Numbered from the stretch's first letter, positions 44,433 through 55,982 are shown. The stretch: DNA of 64,000 nucleotides from Phlebotomus papatasi (GCF_024763615.1 NC_077223.1:17112001-17176000), one strand, 5' to 3'. Notes: generated from the sequence alone by a model not told the origin. Made by a program: numbers and translations.

Positions 44433-45453
44433 GGGTAAATGTGCCAAATGTCGGCATAGTTGCATATAAGCACCAAAGTTCTAAGTTTGAAATGCAATAA
44501 TTTTAATTCATATTGATATTTTTTGTTACTTCCTTTTCGGGAAGGTTGTGTGGAACCTTGAAAACTAGTTTATCATCTTTGTTTTCCTTAAATCACTTCC
44601 TAAAATATTGAAAAAATAATAAAAATATGGGCATTGCTTTGGGTACGGGTAGTATTCCGGCCACTTTGAGTGAAATTCCGGCCACCTTGTTTGTGACCAC
44701 CTTTTGTGAAGCAACGAATTGAAAATTTCAAAACGTCAAAAGGGACGAGTTTAATAATTTAGTTTAATACGTTTATATGACCCACAAGCCCTGAGATCTT
44801 CCGTGTAATTTGTTCTAAAGACCTGAAGAGTAGCATCTCAAATTTACGTGCAGATCCCCGTAGCAATTTGCCCTTCTTGAAATCTTCCAAGGCCTTTTCC
44901 ACATCATCTTTTTCATAGAAGCGATGGTTTTTTTTCCTCTGGATATTGTATAACTCAGAAATTGAAAAAAAAAAAACATAAAATGAATAAGAAATTTAGG
45001 AAAGCAAAAGATGTTGCCGGAATAGGCAACACTACCTCACCGGAGAGACGCTCACAAAGTATATACTTTTTTACGCGAAATACAGGATCCAGCTGGGAAA
45101 TTTCACCCGAAATTTAAAGATTGATTCATTATTAACATAAACAGAAACAATCTTTAATGAAAACTAATCAATTTTCATGAAAAACACCGAAGGAAAACCT
45201 CTTGCACTTCATTACAAATCGTAAGACTGCTAAACACAATCGATCTGTCAAATTTTTTGTAAGACTCTTTCCACACTGAGTTTTTACAACGCAATTTAAA
45301 TTCAAATTATACCTAAAATTTAGCGGTCTTTGTGTAAATATATCCTAAAATGAATAAATATTTAAAATCAAAATGAATTCATTTAATATTCAAAGATGAC
45401 ATAAATAATTTTAATTAACTTATTTCCATGGCCGAAATTTGGCACACTTCCCC
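44433..45453 (-). mobile_element. GTGCCAAATTTCGG-family TA element, full-length copy
   Basis: The left end GGGTAAATGTGCCAAATGTC and the right end GGCCGAAATTTGGCACACTT, then CCCC, are inverted repeats with TA flanks (44431-44432 and 45454-45455). It is 1021 bp. Inverted relative to 24789-25775. It contains the helix-turn-helix remnant at 44836-44930. Confidence 0.8.
44836..44930 (-). pseudogene. Transposase N-terminal helix-turn-helix fragment, second copy
   Basis: Read on the - strand it gives HRFYEKDDVEKALEDFKKGK followed by LLRGSARKFEM. The same peptide occurs at 25334 with five or so substitutions. No catalytic domain is attached. The family call (psq/CENP-B-type fold of a pogo-like transposase) is by motif only. 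Confidence 0.45.
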
Positions 45454-45767
45454 TATATACAATATATGTATATATATAATATGAACAATACTTTGAATGA
45501 AACAATATTTTCTAATTTTCTTTAATAAATCTTGAATTTTCACAAAAAAAACAGCGAGAACTTTTTTGTACACCTAATACCTATATGATAAAACGTTCTA
45601 TTTCATGGGAAATCGTTCAAAAGTCTTTGAATAAATACTTCAAACATTTTAGCTATTGAAAGCAACGTTTAATGTTTGAATCTTTCAAAATTTTTACACT
45701 CGAAAAATATGACAAATTTTCATATTTTAGGGTAGTTAGTAAATTTCAGAGGTACCAGAAGTACCTA

Positions 45768-46022
45768 CACTGAGAAAAAAGAGAGGCTGCGATTAACTTT
45801 TTTTCGTCATAACTTTAACACTTTTTTAGGTGTAAAAATATATCAACATTTTTTAATGTTAATTTTACACTTATCAAGGGTAAAATCGACATGAAAGAAG
45901 GGTAACTTTAACCCATAATACACCTAAAAAGCATAATATTTACACCGATTTCGTACCTATACTGCAGGGTAATATAAACATTTCCGGAATGTTATTTTAA
46001 CTTTTTCGGATTTCTTTCAGTG
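45768..46022. mobile_element. CACTGAGAAAAA miniature element, copy 2
   Basis: The ends are CACTGAGAAAAAAGAGAGG and CGGATTTCTTTCAGTG, with TA on both sides (45766-45767 and 46023-46024). 255 bp. It matches 5786-6035 and 55484-55735 throughout. Confidence 0.85.
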
Positions 46023-46024
46023 TA

Positions 46025-47999
46025 TAGAGATTTATCTGTACCTTTTCTGACTTCTAATCCTTTTAAAATATTTTCTTTAACTAATAATGTAAGTAAACCA
46101 TTCGTCCTTATAAGGGTCACCACAATTTCTTGCAGTGTACTACGTAAAGGTGCTCTTATGTCGGTTAAGGACTTGTTTTCCCTCGAGATTCAAGCAAAGG
46201 AGTCTCTATATCTGTGGGACGATAAAAAAATGATAATCTGTGGAAGAAGCTTCGATCGGTGATCAGTTGTCTCGATAAAGTGGCGAGAGTGAATAAAATG
46301 AGATCGCCTTTGGGATTGATTTAAAAAGCCATAAATACACTTGAGGATCAATCCATTGACCATCTCTCTTGGCGTATTCTTTCGGAGGCCAATTTAGAAC
46401 GCCAGAATAGTGTGTCCCAGAAGTAGTCTGCCAATTAATAACAGCAGATGATGTTTGGACTCGCACCTTTGGCGGAGGATGAGGTGAAGATGGAAACAAA
46501 TGACCTGCTGAGTTGTAACAAATGTACCTCTGTCACCTGAGTGGCTTCTTCCAAGGGGCCCCAAAAGAAATCCTCATGGGATGGTTAATTAATTGAGATG
46601 TTTGTCGGCCGGGAAATTGACGGGGAGTTTCACTCCACAATGATCATTAAGTGGCATCTTCTCACCTCCACATAAATCACCAACTTCTTGGTTCCAGACG
46701 TCTCGCTTTGCGGCATCAAGCATATCCAAAAATCCAAGAGATTTGATTTATAGCTCATCATTTATTTCCGGTGTTTCACCATGTTTTTCATGCCTCGTTA
46801 AACGGTGTCAATTGATTGTTGCTCCTTTTTCTGGTCATTTCTCCGGACCATCCTTTGAAGGCTGTTTCGTTAACTTGATCCCTAATTCATAATTTTTCAA
46901 CACCTCTGGGAATGTCGAGGGATTGTCTTACCTGTGGAATGATGCTCCCTGATTTTATAATGCTAAAATACGAAGATGTGATCTTTTGAGTCACTTCGAA
47001 GATTCCTACCTCTTGACCATGAAATATGTGCCAATTCTTCAACATCAAATGCTAAAACACACAAATTTTAATTTAGTACACTCCATGAGATATTTTCCAC
47101 TGAAAGCCACTGTTTCCACTTGGCATCATCAAGAGATGGGCACTAACAGAGTCAACAGATGTCGACAAAGAAGTTATACTGTTAGAGGAAATGTAATAAT
47201 ATTATTAGCCTTAATTTAATTTAGCACATGCCACTACTAAAATGTCTTTATTTTATTAAATTGAATGTACATAGTCCTACATATGCTACAAACTTTTACG
47301 GGAGGATTATCTTTTTTTTATATTATTTATAAAAAAGATAATATACGAATGTAAAATAAAGGTAGAATATTGATGAAATAAAATTTAAATTTTTAAATCA
47401 TTAATAAGCTACTTTAAGTATTACAAAAAGTACAGAAGTTGACTAGGTCCTTCAAATGTATGTAAGAAGAAGGTTAAAATGCAATTATATCTTGGTAACC
47501 TTCCTATGGTAATTTAATTTCTATATAAAATTCTTTATAACGGTAATTTTGCTAAAAATGTAGACAAATAATGTCAAAAAAGCGTCATTTAATAGATTTT
47601 TCTAAATATGTACTAATAATCCTTTGCTTTTGAGTTAAATCATAAATCAGTAATCGGCCTTTTCAAGATGCTATCAAACTTCTTTAACATTTTTTGATTT
47701 TAAATTTTTTAAACCTTTAAAAACATAGAAAATTTCAAGGAAAACTTGAAATATATAAAAAAAATAACCTCAATATATTTTAACAAGAATTATAAAACTG
47801 AAATTTTTGCACTATATAAATAACATCATTATTCTTTCATTATTTTAAAATTTGGAGGAATATTTCTTACGTTGAATATTAGAAATATAATAAGAAGCTT
47901 GTGAATAAAACTATCAGGTAACTTATTATTTTTTTAGTATACTAAATATTAAAATATTATACAAAAAAGAAATAACATAAAAGGAATATTAGCACAGAT
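46025..47999. other. Intergenic DNA, low-copy island then AT-rich
   Basis: 46260-46960 is a GC-richer complex stretch with ATTAATTAATTGAG-type motifs and no recognisable protein. 47220-47990 is very AT-rich. Nothing is supported as a gene. Confidence 0.35.
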
Positions 48000-48124
48000 G
48001 AGATTTGCCGATACCCAAGGCTTTACACACGCTACCGAGGTGGAAGGGGGTCAGTAGGTGGCTGATCTCTGTACGGCCCAGGCAGGATTCGTGTAATACC
48101 TGCCAGATTTAGCTGCGATTAAAC

Positions 48125-48254
48125 CAGAGGTGTGCAAGAACCGTTTGAAACCGAACAAATACCAAATGAAACTTGTACGTCAATGGTCAAAACGGTACCT
48201 GAACAAACTTATTTTGAAGTTTATTCGGTTTCAAACGGTTCTTGCACACCCCTG
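48125..48254. mobile_element. hAT-type miniature element (CAGRGGTGTGCAAGAACC)
   Basis: The 130-bp element has inverted ends CAGAGGTGTGCAAGAACCG and CGGTTCTTGCACACCCCTG. The arms extend through TTTGAAACCGAA. The flanking 8-mers GATTAAAC and GAATAAAC differ at one base, as expected for an aged hAT target duplication. Confidence 0.85.
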
Positions 48255-48506
48255 GAATAAACGAGTCTTTCCGTAAATAAGCAGCCCCCGGCCATAAGCC
48301 AAACCATGGGTTGTGCAACTTAACGCCCAAATAAAACCCTAGAGGCAATATAAATTTTGGAGATTTCTGCGCGGCCTTTTTCATCTGAAGACATTGAACT
48401 TAGCGGTTCAATAACCGCTCGACACCACACCAAAAAAACCATCACCGGATAAAAGCTGAGTGGTGCGTCAATTCGTCCAATTCCTGTTTGCGGCTTTTCT
48501 GGGAGC

Positions 48507-48800
48507 CGTATCAAGGACCTTTTGAATGGGAAGGTGGCCAATAACCACAAGATACACTGGACTAAACGGCCTGGTCTCCAGCGTGCTAAGCTAATCTTGG
48601 AACCAAACGGCAAATGGAGAAAAGATACCTTAAATCTTAACAAAACGTCAGTTAAGAAGACTAGTTGACCTGCTTACTGGGCACTGTGCTGGCTTCCATT
48701 TAAAAGAAATAGGCATCAGCACAGAAGAGATTTTCCGATATTGTCTCTAGAGGACGAAAAGGACAATATTCACATCCTTCATTCAAAAGTCTGTAGCCCT
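48507..48800 (+). pseudogene. C-terminal ORF2 remnant of an I/Jockey-like retrotransposon
   Basis: Frame 1 gives ANNHKIHWTKRPGLQRAKLI and EPNGKWRKDTL. After a shift, the next frame gives KRQLRRLVDLLTGHCAGFHL and KEIGISTEEIFRYCL followed by a stop. A third frame resumes EDEKDNIHILHSKVC. This order (W..RPG..QAK, then LVGLLTGHC...HL..IGI, then C..C.EEDE..HIL..C) is the conserved end of ORF2 in I/Jockey-type elements. At least two frameshifts and one stop make it dead. Confidence 0.65.
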
Positions 48801-49030
48801 ATGTAGCAATAAGGCTACAGACCTAATACCGGAATATGCTGGAGTGACCTTCATCGTAGTCTCCCGGAATAGAGCCTCCACTGTTCTTCCTCGAGAGCTC
48901 ACGAATCCGGCTTCCTCTCAGCTTCACTAGTGAAGGCCGATTGAGGAAGTAGATTCGCATAGGCTTTCGGGATATTTCCGTCGGCCACTCTTACTCTCTA
49001 TCTATCCTAAAGATTTACTGTCCTTTATTG

Positions 49031-49493
49031 GGACATTCAATATAAACATATTATTTCCTAGGTTATTACCAGAGATAGAGGATAAACGATAAGAGACTTT
49101 GGTACAAACTTTAGTATTTCAAATATTTCGCAAAACATTTTTCATGTTGTTAAAATTTGTATATGATGTAAATAACTTTATTTAAAACAACAAAACACAC
49201 TCCACATCCTTGTCCCTATGGTCTAGGTTTCTGCAGTAAATTGTGAAACTTAAAATTCTAATTTGTAAAATAATTTTTTTTTTAATTTCACAGCCAGTGA
49301 CGAAGCTTTTCTGCTGTTTGACTTAGGAGGTAGGTTATCAATGCTGAGACGGCGGCAGACGCATGTAGAGTTTAAATAAAATTATTATTAATATTAAATT
49401 AAATAAAAATACTGAATATAAATACAAAATTTACATCAATTCATCAGATTTGATTTATTTTTAGTACATTTTAGTACAGTTCATATTCTGTTT
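49031..49493. other. AT-rich spacer
   Basis: Nothing recognised. Confidence 0.4.
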
Positions 49494-49634
49494 ATGGTGC
49501 CTACACACTAGAAGCAATTTTCGTCAAAAATTGCCTGTTTTAAAAAATTATGACGTCTCTGCCTACGAGGATAACGGAGATTTTCTTTAAAAAGGCATTT
49601 TTTAAAGAAATTGCTCTTAATGTGTAGAGGCCAT
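49494..49634. mobile_element. TATGGCCTCTACACA-type miniature element, copy 1
   Basis: The left end TATGGTGCCTACACACTAG and the right end AATGTGTAGAGGCCATA are imperfect inverted repeats. The arms carry GCAATTTTCGTCA and its like. About 140 bp. 63201-63340 is a second copy, and 60654-60768 is a looser relative. Confidence 0.65.
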
Positions 49635-51181
49635 AGGTTCTAATAGTTCTAAAAATTATTGACCAATTTGTCTACATTCAAAATTTGTAATTAATTGGAA
49701 TTCCATAGGTATTTATGTAGAGATTCTAAAAGTGAATGTTAACTCCAAGAGGTACTGCTGTAGATGCCCAACATAACTCTCATGAGATGTGTGGAATAAC
49801 ATTTGATGGCAAAAGTGACATTGGCACGCCATCAAGGCGTATAAAACCAACGAATTTGGATAATCGGAAATTCGATATGGGTGCCCAGAAACAAACAAGA
49901 CTCTTGTCAGCTTCATTCGAGCCCATCCGCGGGGGAGCTCAGCATCCATCACCATGTCCGAAGTTCTTGCACATCAGCTTCTGGCCGAGAGGGCCACCTA
50001 AGATCCTCCAGACTCATCACAAAACACACGCTCAATTTTTTTTGTTGCACGTTTATTTATCCATTTATCTGTCATCGAAGAATTTTCTGTTTTAACATTG
50101 AAAAGTGTGTTGATTTCTTGGCTTTTACAACATTATGACGTTTAGTTTTTTTTTTTGCTTTTTTTTCTTTCTCCCAAATTTTCTCATTCACTTGGTAATT
50201 GACAAAAATTAATTCGGTCGTGAAGAATTTGTTAACGAGATAGGTTGGTGTTCAATTGAAAAATGACGTGCTTTTTGCTGGCAACGTTAAAGCTTTTTAA
50301 ATAATTTCTTTTCTTTTATCCAAGTCTGAGTTTATGAAAAAATATTCTTACAATGACAAAATACCATACTCTCCATGTTCTGCACGAGAGAAATTAAAGC
50401 TTTTAGGACAATTCTTTTACAGCTGTACTTTCTTATTACAATTCATTTCCCTTCTCTTAATCGTTTTCCCTTTCCTCAAATCCATGTTCGTAAACTATAG
50501 AAAAAAAAATATACCGAGTATATCACATATTTTGTAATTAATTGAAAACTCTAACGATTTAAATATCTTTTTTTTTAATCTTTTCTAATATATTTCTGTT
50601 TACTAATTTCTCTAGAGGTTTTATAGAAAAATTATAATAGTGTTTCAAGTATTGAAACCATTGGGTTTTAGGGATATCTCTTTGGCCCATTTACATTTAA
50701 CACTGAGTATTTTATGCAGGTAAATTTTCCCTTTAAAATATTTTGCATCTTATGTTTGGAAATATCATATAGGTTCTGTTCTTAATAGGGATAACATGAG
50801 ATAAGGTTTTACAATGTGGATTAATCTCGAAATAAATTCACAATGAAGAAAAAATTTCAACATCGATATTCATCATTTCTTGATTTAATTTTTCTTATAT
50901 TTCAATAAATATCTTATTATCTAAAAGTACTTTTTTTAGTGAAATAACAATGAGGATTTCGAAAATTTTCTCTTGGAAAACACACGATATTTGGAGATTT
51001 ATCTTAGTCGTTACATTGAGATTTTTCATACTTAATAGTTTTCGTGATTTTGATCCCAAATTTTGAACAATTACACATCAAAAGAGCCTAGGGGGCAATT
51101 TAATTAAAAATGATTGTTTTTTGCTATCAAATAGTCAATTTTATAAGCGAAAAAAAAATTAATTTATGAACCAATTTTTCT
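49635..51181. other. Intergenic DNA with one GC-richer island (49736-50030)
   Basis: The island has a 119-codon frame on + (49736-50095) and an 80-codon frame on -. Neither resembles a family, and the longer one ends in translated low-complexity T-rich DNA. A third frame reads MSEVLAHQLLAERAT from a good ATG context (CACCATGTCC, 49952) before stopping. None is called as a gene. 50140-51180 is AT-rich without features. Confidence 0.3.
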
Positions 51182-51184
51182 TAA

Positions 51185-51330
51185 TGTCCAGCGCACAATG
51201 ATATTTATTTTGTAAACATGTTTTTGACATTTCAATGAGAATGAGTGAGATCTAAATCTAGTTATCTCGCTCACACTTATAGAAAATTTTAAAAACATGT
51301 TTACAAACAAAAGTGATTGTGCGTTGGGCA
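51185..51330. mobile_element. PIF/Harbinger-type miniature element, copy 1
   Basis: TAA lies on both sides (51182-51184 and 51331-51333). The ends are TGTCCAGCGCACAATG and GTGCGTTGGGCA. The subterminal TTTGTAAACATGTTTT is mirrored at the right. It is 146 bp. It lies just beyond the 3' end of rdgC and contains an AATAAA on the - strand (51209-51204). Copies at 60877-61016 and 61879-62022. Confidence 0.8.
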
Positions 51331-51557
51331 TAATTCTCCAATTAAAATTTTGCTTATCTAGAAATTAAAAAAATCTTTTTGAGGGAATAGAACCCCCTAT
51401 TTCTCTTGTATAACTCTTTGTTCAGTTACAGGTTCATTTCTTTGCTACATTATCATCCCGGGATTTACACCATATATGGTATGTGTCTTTACTGGGCGAC
51501 AAACATCTAAACAGCGGACGGTAAAGAAGACGACAAAAACGCGGGAAGACAAAAAGT

Positions 51558-52133
51558 CTACAAATCTTCATCTTTGGGTGCTTCAGGAGCTTTCTTGTTC
51601 CCCTTTTTAGCCTCTTCGTCATCAATCTGGTCCGTGTAGTCACTCTCGTCCTCTGTATCACCTTCTTCAATATCATCGTCCTCATCTTTGGTCACTGTTG
51701 TCTTTATCTTATGCTCTGGCTCATCATCTGTCTTTTCTTTAACTTCCCCATTGGCCTTTTGCCCAGATAGCGTAACTGTACCATTTTCCTGAACACTCTT
51801 GCGCCTTATAAAATCATCATCTACAGACAAAATCTCACACAGAGGCTTCCGTAGGCCACGACGAGCCTGATCGCAGAGACGAAAGGCCTCAAGGAATTCA
51901 TTGAGATCAACAAGACCATCCTTATTGATATCCATCATCTTGCACATATCCATAAGCTCTTCTTCCGTCCCATGCTCTGGTAGGTGCTTATGGAGAATGT
52001 GGCATGCCTCAGAAAATTCCTCCAAAGAAATCTGGCCCGAATTGTCCTTGTCAAGGATTCGAAAGATTGCCTCCAAACTAGTTTTGTTGCGATAGAGAGA
52101 TTCTGCCACGGAAGCTGATCCTGGATTTGTTTT
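51558..52133 (-). CDS. rdgC: rdgC/PPEF protein phosphatase, last exon (EF-hands and acidic tail)
   Basis: Final exon of the Ca-regulated serine/threonine phosphatase that in Drosophila dephosphorylates rhodopsin in photoreceptors. Acceptor TTGCTTGCAG|AAA joins the previous exon in phase 0 (DSDSM then KTNPGSASVAES). Of the 330 residues visible in the window this exon supplies 140-330. Two canonical EF-hand loops are present: DKDNSGQISLEE (167-178) and DINKDGLVDLNE (207-218), the latter followed by FLEAFRLCDQARR, a hallmark of the PPEF family. After residue 242 comes a hydrophilic tail with a dense acidic stretch (about 288-314) and lysine runs, ending APKDEDL. The tail has no known domain. The stop is TAG at 51560-51558. 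Assignment rests on the catalytic-end and EF-hand motifs across three exons. Confidence 0.88.
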   Translation of the reverse strand, partial: KTNPGSASVAESLYRNKTSLEAIFRILDKDNSGQISLEEFSEACHILHKHLPEHGTEEELMDMCKMMDINKDGLVDLNEFLEAFRLCDQARRGLRKPLCEILSVDDDFIRRKSVQENGTVTLSGQKANGEVKEKTDDEPEHKIKTTVTKDEDDDIEEGDTEDESDYTDQIDDEEAKKGNKKAPEAPKDEDL

Positions 52134-53549
52134 CTGCAAGCAATACTTAAGCTCAAAATTCTGAATAATTGAGGACACTTCAATGATATATTATTTATGA
52201 TTGAAAAGATAAAATCCATATTCGAGAAATAAATATTTTACATTTCAATTAACCTCATCCACCTATAAGACATAATAACATATTCCCTTAACAAACAGTT
52301 GTGAAAATTTTCTATTAAACCAATCGAATGACGGAAGAAATGACCTTTAAACAGGAAAATTGAGTCATATTTTTCTCTTTCAAGAATTTCAGTATATTTT
52401 TTTCTGTCTTATCTCCACTTAACAGTTGCAAAAGAAACTTGTGAATTGAAGGGAAAAAATGCAAATTCACCCTCTGCAATTTTTCCCTATACAAAATATC
52501 TCAAGATTCAATTGAAAAGTTATACACTCGATATTTCAACATTTTCAGTTACTGCTGGCACTTCAATTCATTGAAATGCACAACTTTTCATGGGAAATCT
52601 CATAATATTGAGAACTTTTCTTTGTTCAATCAATAAAAACATGATTCTTTCTGCTTCTACGGCAAAATTAAAATGCAGATATTTTTAAAGGTGCGACCAA
52701 TTGATCAGTATTTTATTAAATTTGACCAGTAGAAAATCATATGACAAAATAAAACGAGTGGCAAATCGTCCCAGGTTTATCGTTTACCGGTACTCAAGCG
52801 ATTTAAATCGATTCATAAATCACTCAATAAATTCCACAAAAAAGTTTAAAGAGTAATAAAAATTATTTTCGAACAAAAATTACTTATCGAAAAAAAATTT
52901 TAAATGTAAATTGTAGTTTACGTCGTAGTTGACTTTAAAATTTTTGAGTAGAAACCCAAAAAAAAACATACTTTTAAAATTCACAAAAAGAAAACAAATA
53001 AGGAAGAGTAAAAAATACAAAATTAATTTACTTTACTCACATGTTTAAATACTTTACTTTGTTGAATCTTTTCCAAGATGAAACAATTAATTTCTTTTTT
53101 AAACTTTTTTATTGAATTTTTAAACTAACCTTTCAATATAAAAATTAATTTAAAAAATTAAAATTCAAGTATATTTTTTATTTTTATCCTTAATTGCTTA
53201 TTTTCAATTTTTGCTATTTGCAAAATTTTTTTTTAAAGCTCATCCAAGTTGGAATCCATCCTATTTAAACTTTATATTTTTTTTTAATTATTTCTTTATA
53301 ATTTTTTGGGGAATTAAGAAAATATATGATGCTATATGATTGCAGTTTCAAAATCAGTTCATACAGGGCTAAGTGAAAAATGGTGAAAAATGTTCTTATT
53401 TAGTTTCTATTAATTTTTACTATTATTTCATAATTTTAATTATGCGCCTTACGGCTAGGCGATATGCCAATAGGTTTCCCATGAAAAGTAATTTTCTAAT
53501 TCGAAAAATTTAATTAGGACTTTTAATCCCTTATGAAAAAAATGACGTA
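52134..53549. other. rdgC intron between EF-hand exons, left part
   Basis: AT-rich intronic sequence with long A and T runs. No exon or definable element is seen before the element at 53550. Confidence 0.45.
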
Positions 53550-53768
53550 GGGGAAAGTACTCTCCCTTCGAACGTTCATGCCTTCGAATATTGTGAATTT
53601 TCTTTTATTTTTTCTAAAAAAAACCTACACATTTCTATTGAATATTAAAGTTAGTTTATCATCGATTATTTATAATTACGTGATAATTACGTATAAGACT
53701 CTTAGGAAAAATAAAATAAATTCACATTATTCGAAGGCATGAACATTCGAAGTTAGAGTACTTTCCCC
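53550..53768. mobile_element. GGGGAAAGTACTC-family TA element, copy in rdgC intron
   Basis: The ends are GGGGAAAGTACTCTCCCTTC and TTAGAGTACTTTCCCC with TA on both sides (53548-53549 and 53769-53770). 219 bp. It is very similar to 24412-24620 in both arms. Confidence 0.85.
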
Positions 53769-53773
53769 TATCT

Positions 53774-54138
53774 CAAGGAGGCAAATATTGGATTGAAAAT
53801 GGTGTGAAGATTTTAAGAATTTTTCATACAAATTGTGGAAGTTCCACGTAAAATTAAAAAGGAAGTATCGGAAGTGGTTTAGGGGAAACTGGGGCACCAC
53901 CAAACATGGGGTAGCACCAAACAGTGCAATTTTTTAATCGTCTTCAGAGCCTTTAAGTCGACTTCAGAGGACAACACTTATAGAAATTTATAGGCATTAT
54001 AGGGATCCTTGTCCATTGAAGAAATGGTCGAGATAGTCCAAGTAGTTTAGAAATAAAAATTAGTGTTTGGTGCTGCCCTGTGTTTAGTGGTGCCCCAGTT
54101 TCCCCTATACTTTTTCTTTCATAAATATCTCCCTCTTG
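53774..54138. mobile_element. Short hAT-type element split by a TA element
   Basis: The left end CAAGGAGGCAAATATTGG and the right end AAATATCTCCCTCTTG are diverged forms of CAAGGGGGAGATATTAG. GGAAGTGG motifs lie inside. 53882-54105 is a later insertion. The 8-mers outside (CCCTATCT and ATATATCT) share their last five bases. Net length about 140 bp. Confidence 0.6.
53882..54105. mobile_element. GGGGAAACTGGGGCACC-family TA element in rdgC intron
   Basis: The ends are GGGGAAACTGGGGCACCACC and GTGGTGCCCCAGTTTCCCC, with TA flanks (53880-53881 and 54106-54107). It is 224 bp. It is nearly a reverse-orientation twin of 10937-11148 through its interior (CATTATAGGGATCCTTGTCC against its complement there). 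Confidence 0.85.
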
Positions 54139-54680
54139 ATATATCTACATCTAGGTCAAAACTTAGTTGATTGATAAATCTAAAACCCGAAATAGACTCA
54201 AGTTAATCCTCGAGATAATTTTACTCGTAAAATTCGGATATTCAATCTTTGAGATATGTGAGAATTAAGGATCATGGAATAAAAATTATGGCTAAATTTT
54301 CAAGGATAAGCTTGACGAGCTTGAGTCTGTTTGTGGCTTAAAGCATGACAACTACATATTTTTAATTCTCCGTATTTTACCTACAGTTTACTTTCTTTAT
54401 ATCGACCATCGCAAATTGTTGAAAAAAAAAATGTAGGATGGAGGAAACGTGAAAATTATAAAATATGAAGGAGCAGGGAGCTTTCCTATTTCTCTTTGAT
54501 CAATAAATCAGCTCTATTTAGACGTCTGTATTGTAAATCCCCTCAAAGTCTAATTAATTGTATGTTGCAATTAAAAAATCCCCTTTCCTTGTTCTGATTT
54601 TCAGTTCAATTGGAAATTTCTGAAGTATGCTCACATCTACAGAGTGTCCTTTTCCACAAACAATGGGTACTGAAACTTAC

Positions 54681-54844
54681 CATAGAGTCCGAATCGAGGA
54701 GTTCGAGTGTCTTGGCGTACTTCACAGTTGTGGGTGGTTGATTAGGGTCAAGAGGAGCCAGTCTGTCCCGCAAAAGTCGCCAAGGGAGCCCCAAGAATGT
54801 GGCAGCTTCCATGGCTTCGCACCACTTGGCCAGTGTCAGCAATC
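54681..54844 (-). CDS. rdgC: rdgC/PPEF protein phosphatase, penultimate exon
   Basis: Acceptor CTCTGTGCAG|GATTG and donor CTCTATG|GTAAGT. It joins the upstream exon in phase 1 (TKS-Gly) and the last exon in phase 0, and encodes residues 86-139 of the visible 330. The peptide LLTLAKWCEAMEAATFLGLP and then WRLLRDRLAPLDP is diagnostic for PPEF/rdgC. With the end of the previous exon it forms a first EF-hand whose loop (DDTKSGLLTLAK) lacks the final acidic ligand and so probably binds calcium poorly or not at all. The section TVKYAKTLELLDSD leads to the true EF-hands. Confidence 0.88.
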
Positions 54845-55483
54845 CTGCACAGAGAATAACCATAAATAAAGTTTTAAAGAAAATTGGCTATAAATTCACA
54901 AACACTGGGGCTACTAATCAAGGTGAGAAAGTTGCACTTTCTCCACAATGGCCTATTGTCCGGAAAATTGAAGTAATATTCGTGCACAAAGGTGGGTGTG
55001 ACTGTGACAAAATAACTTATATCCTGAGGCTTTCTCTTCCGTAACCAATCCGTCATTGTCTGGCGGGGACATAGTTTCACCTCTCCAACCCATTGAAAGC
55101 AAATGACGCCGAAGAAAATAAAGTTGGTGGACTGGTGGAAGGAGAATTCACTTCTTTTCCCATTAACTTCAGTAAGTGTATCAAAAAGTAGTATTGGAAT
55201 CAAATGAGAAGAAACAATAAAAGTTAAATGTTTCACGAAGTTTTCCGAAACATCAATGGAGTATACATAAAGTAAAAGTTCTTGCAAATTGAATTCAAGT
55301 CTTGACACTAGAAGTTACTCAAGTTCTTTCGATTAGATAGTGAAGCACCGTTGCAACGTTGTTAAAGTTATGAAAATGAACCAAAAAGTACAATGAAATA
55401 AAAAGAAAATTGCTTTTTTTATATTATAAATAAACAGAAAATTTTATCAAGCGATATATCGATGGCTCAGAATATAAAACGAA
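54845..55483. other. rdgC 7.4-kb intron, 3' portion
   Basis: 54845-55310 is slightly GC-richer low-copy DNA with shadow frames on both strands, one of which extends the exon frame past its splice acceptor. No independent exon is supportable. Confidence 0.45.
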
Positions 55484-55735
55484 CACTGAGAAAAAAATGG
55501 GGTGCGATTAACTTTTTTTCCTCATAATTTTAACACTTTTTATGTGTAAAAATATATCAACATTTTTTAATGTTAATTTTACACTTTTTTAAAGGTAAAA
55601 TTAACATGAAAAAGGGTAACTTTAACCCCTAATATACCTCAAAAGGGTTATATTTACACCGATTTCGGATCAATACTGTAGGGTAAAATTAACATTTCCG
55701 GAATGTTATTTTAACTTTTTCGGATTTCTCTCAGT
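55484..55735. mobile_element. CACTGAGAAAAA miniature element, copy 3
   Basis: The ends are CACTGAGAAAAAAATGGGG and CGGATTTCTCTCAGT. It matches copies 1 and 2 across the full 250 bp. It lies within the long rdgC intron. Confidence 0.85.
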
Positions 55736-55982
55736 AAACAAGTCGCGAATGGCCAACTTTACGGGAGAGCGATTTTAAGCTGAGATTGTATATGCTGGGT
55801 AGAGGATTTTTAAGATGTGAAATCCCTGTATCTTTTCTTTCTGGTATATGGTATAGTCGATATAGAGAGTAGAACAGCCTAATTCAAAACGAACTCCTAA
55901 TGGGAATTTTTGTTATTAAAACATTTTAATACGAATGGCTTTTCGACTTATCTCGAGCTTAAGAATCAAACACATAGACATA

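Larger units (their letters stand above)
48000..49030 (+). mobile_element. Decayed non-LTR retrotransposon fragment
   Basis: The stretch is clearly GC-richer than its surroundings. Its middle encodes the end of a reverse-transcriptase polyprotein in shifted frames (see 48507-48800). The parts before and after have the same base composition and probably belong to the same insert, but I cannot find a poly-A tail or target duplication. A hAT miniature element is inserted at 48125-48254. Confidence 0.5.

Noticed and set aside
48000..49030. Bacterial contamination or horizontally acquired gene (GC-rich stretch)
   Set aside because: The readable peptides match the end of non-LTR retrotransposon ORF2, and a hAT element with its target duplication is inserted in it.
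49736..50095. 119-codon frame on the + strand
   Set aside because: No family resemblance. Its second half translates a T-rich tract, and competing frames exist on both strands. Kept only as a GC-richer island.
54874..55308. 144-codon frame on the - strand next to an rdgC exon
   Set aside because: It starts upstream of the exon's acceptor and does not join in frame. The PPEF family has no such segment between these motifs.
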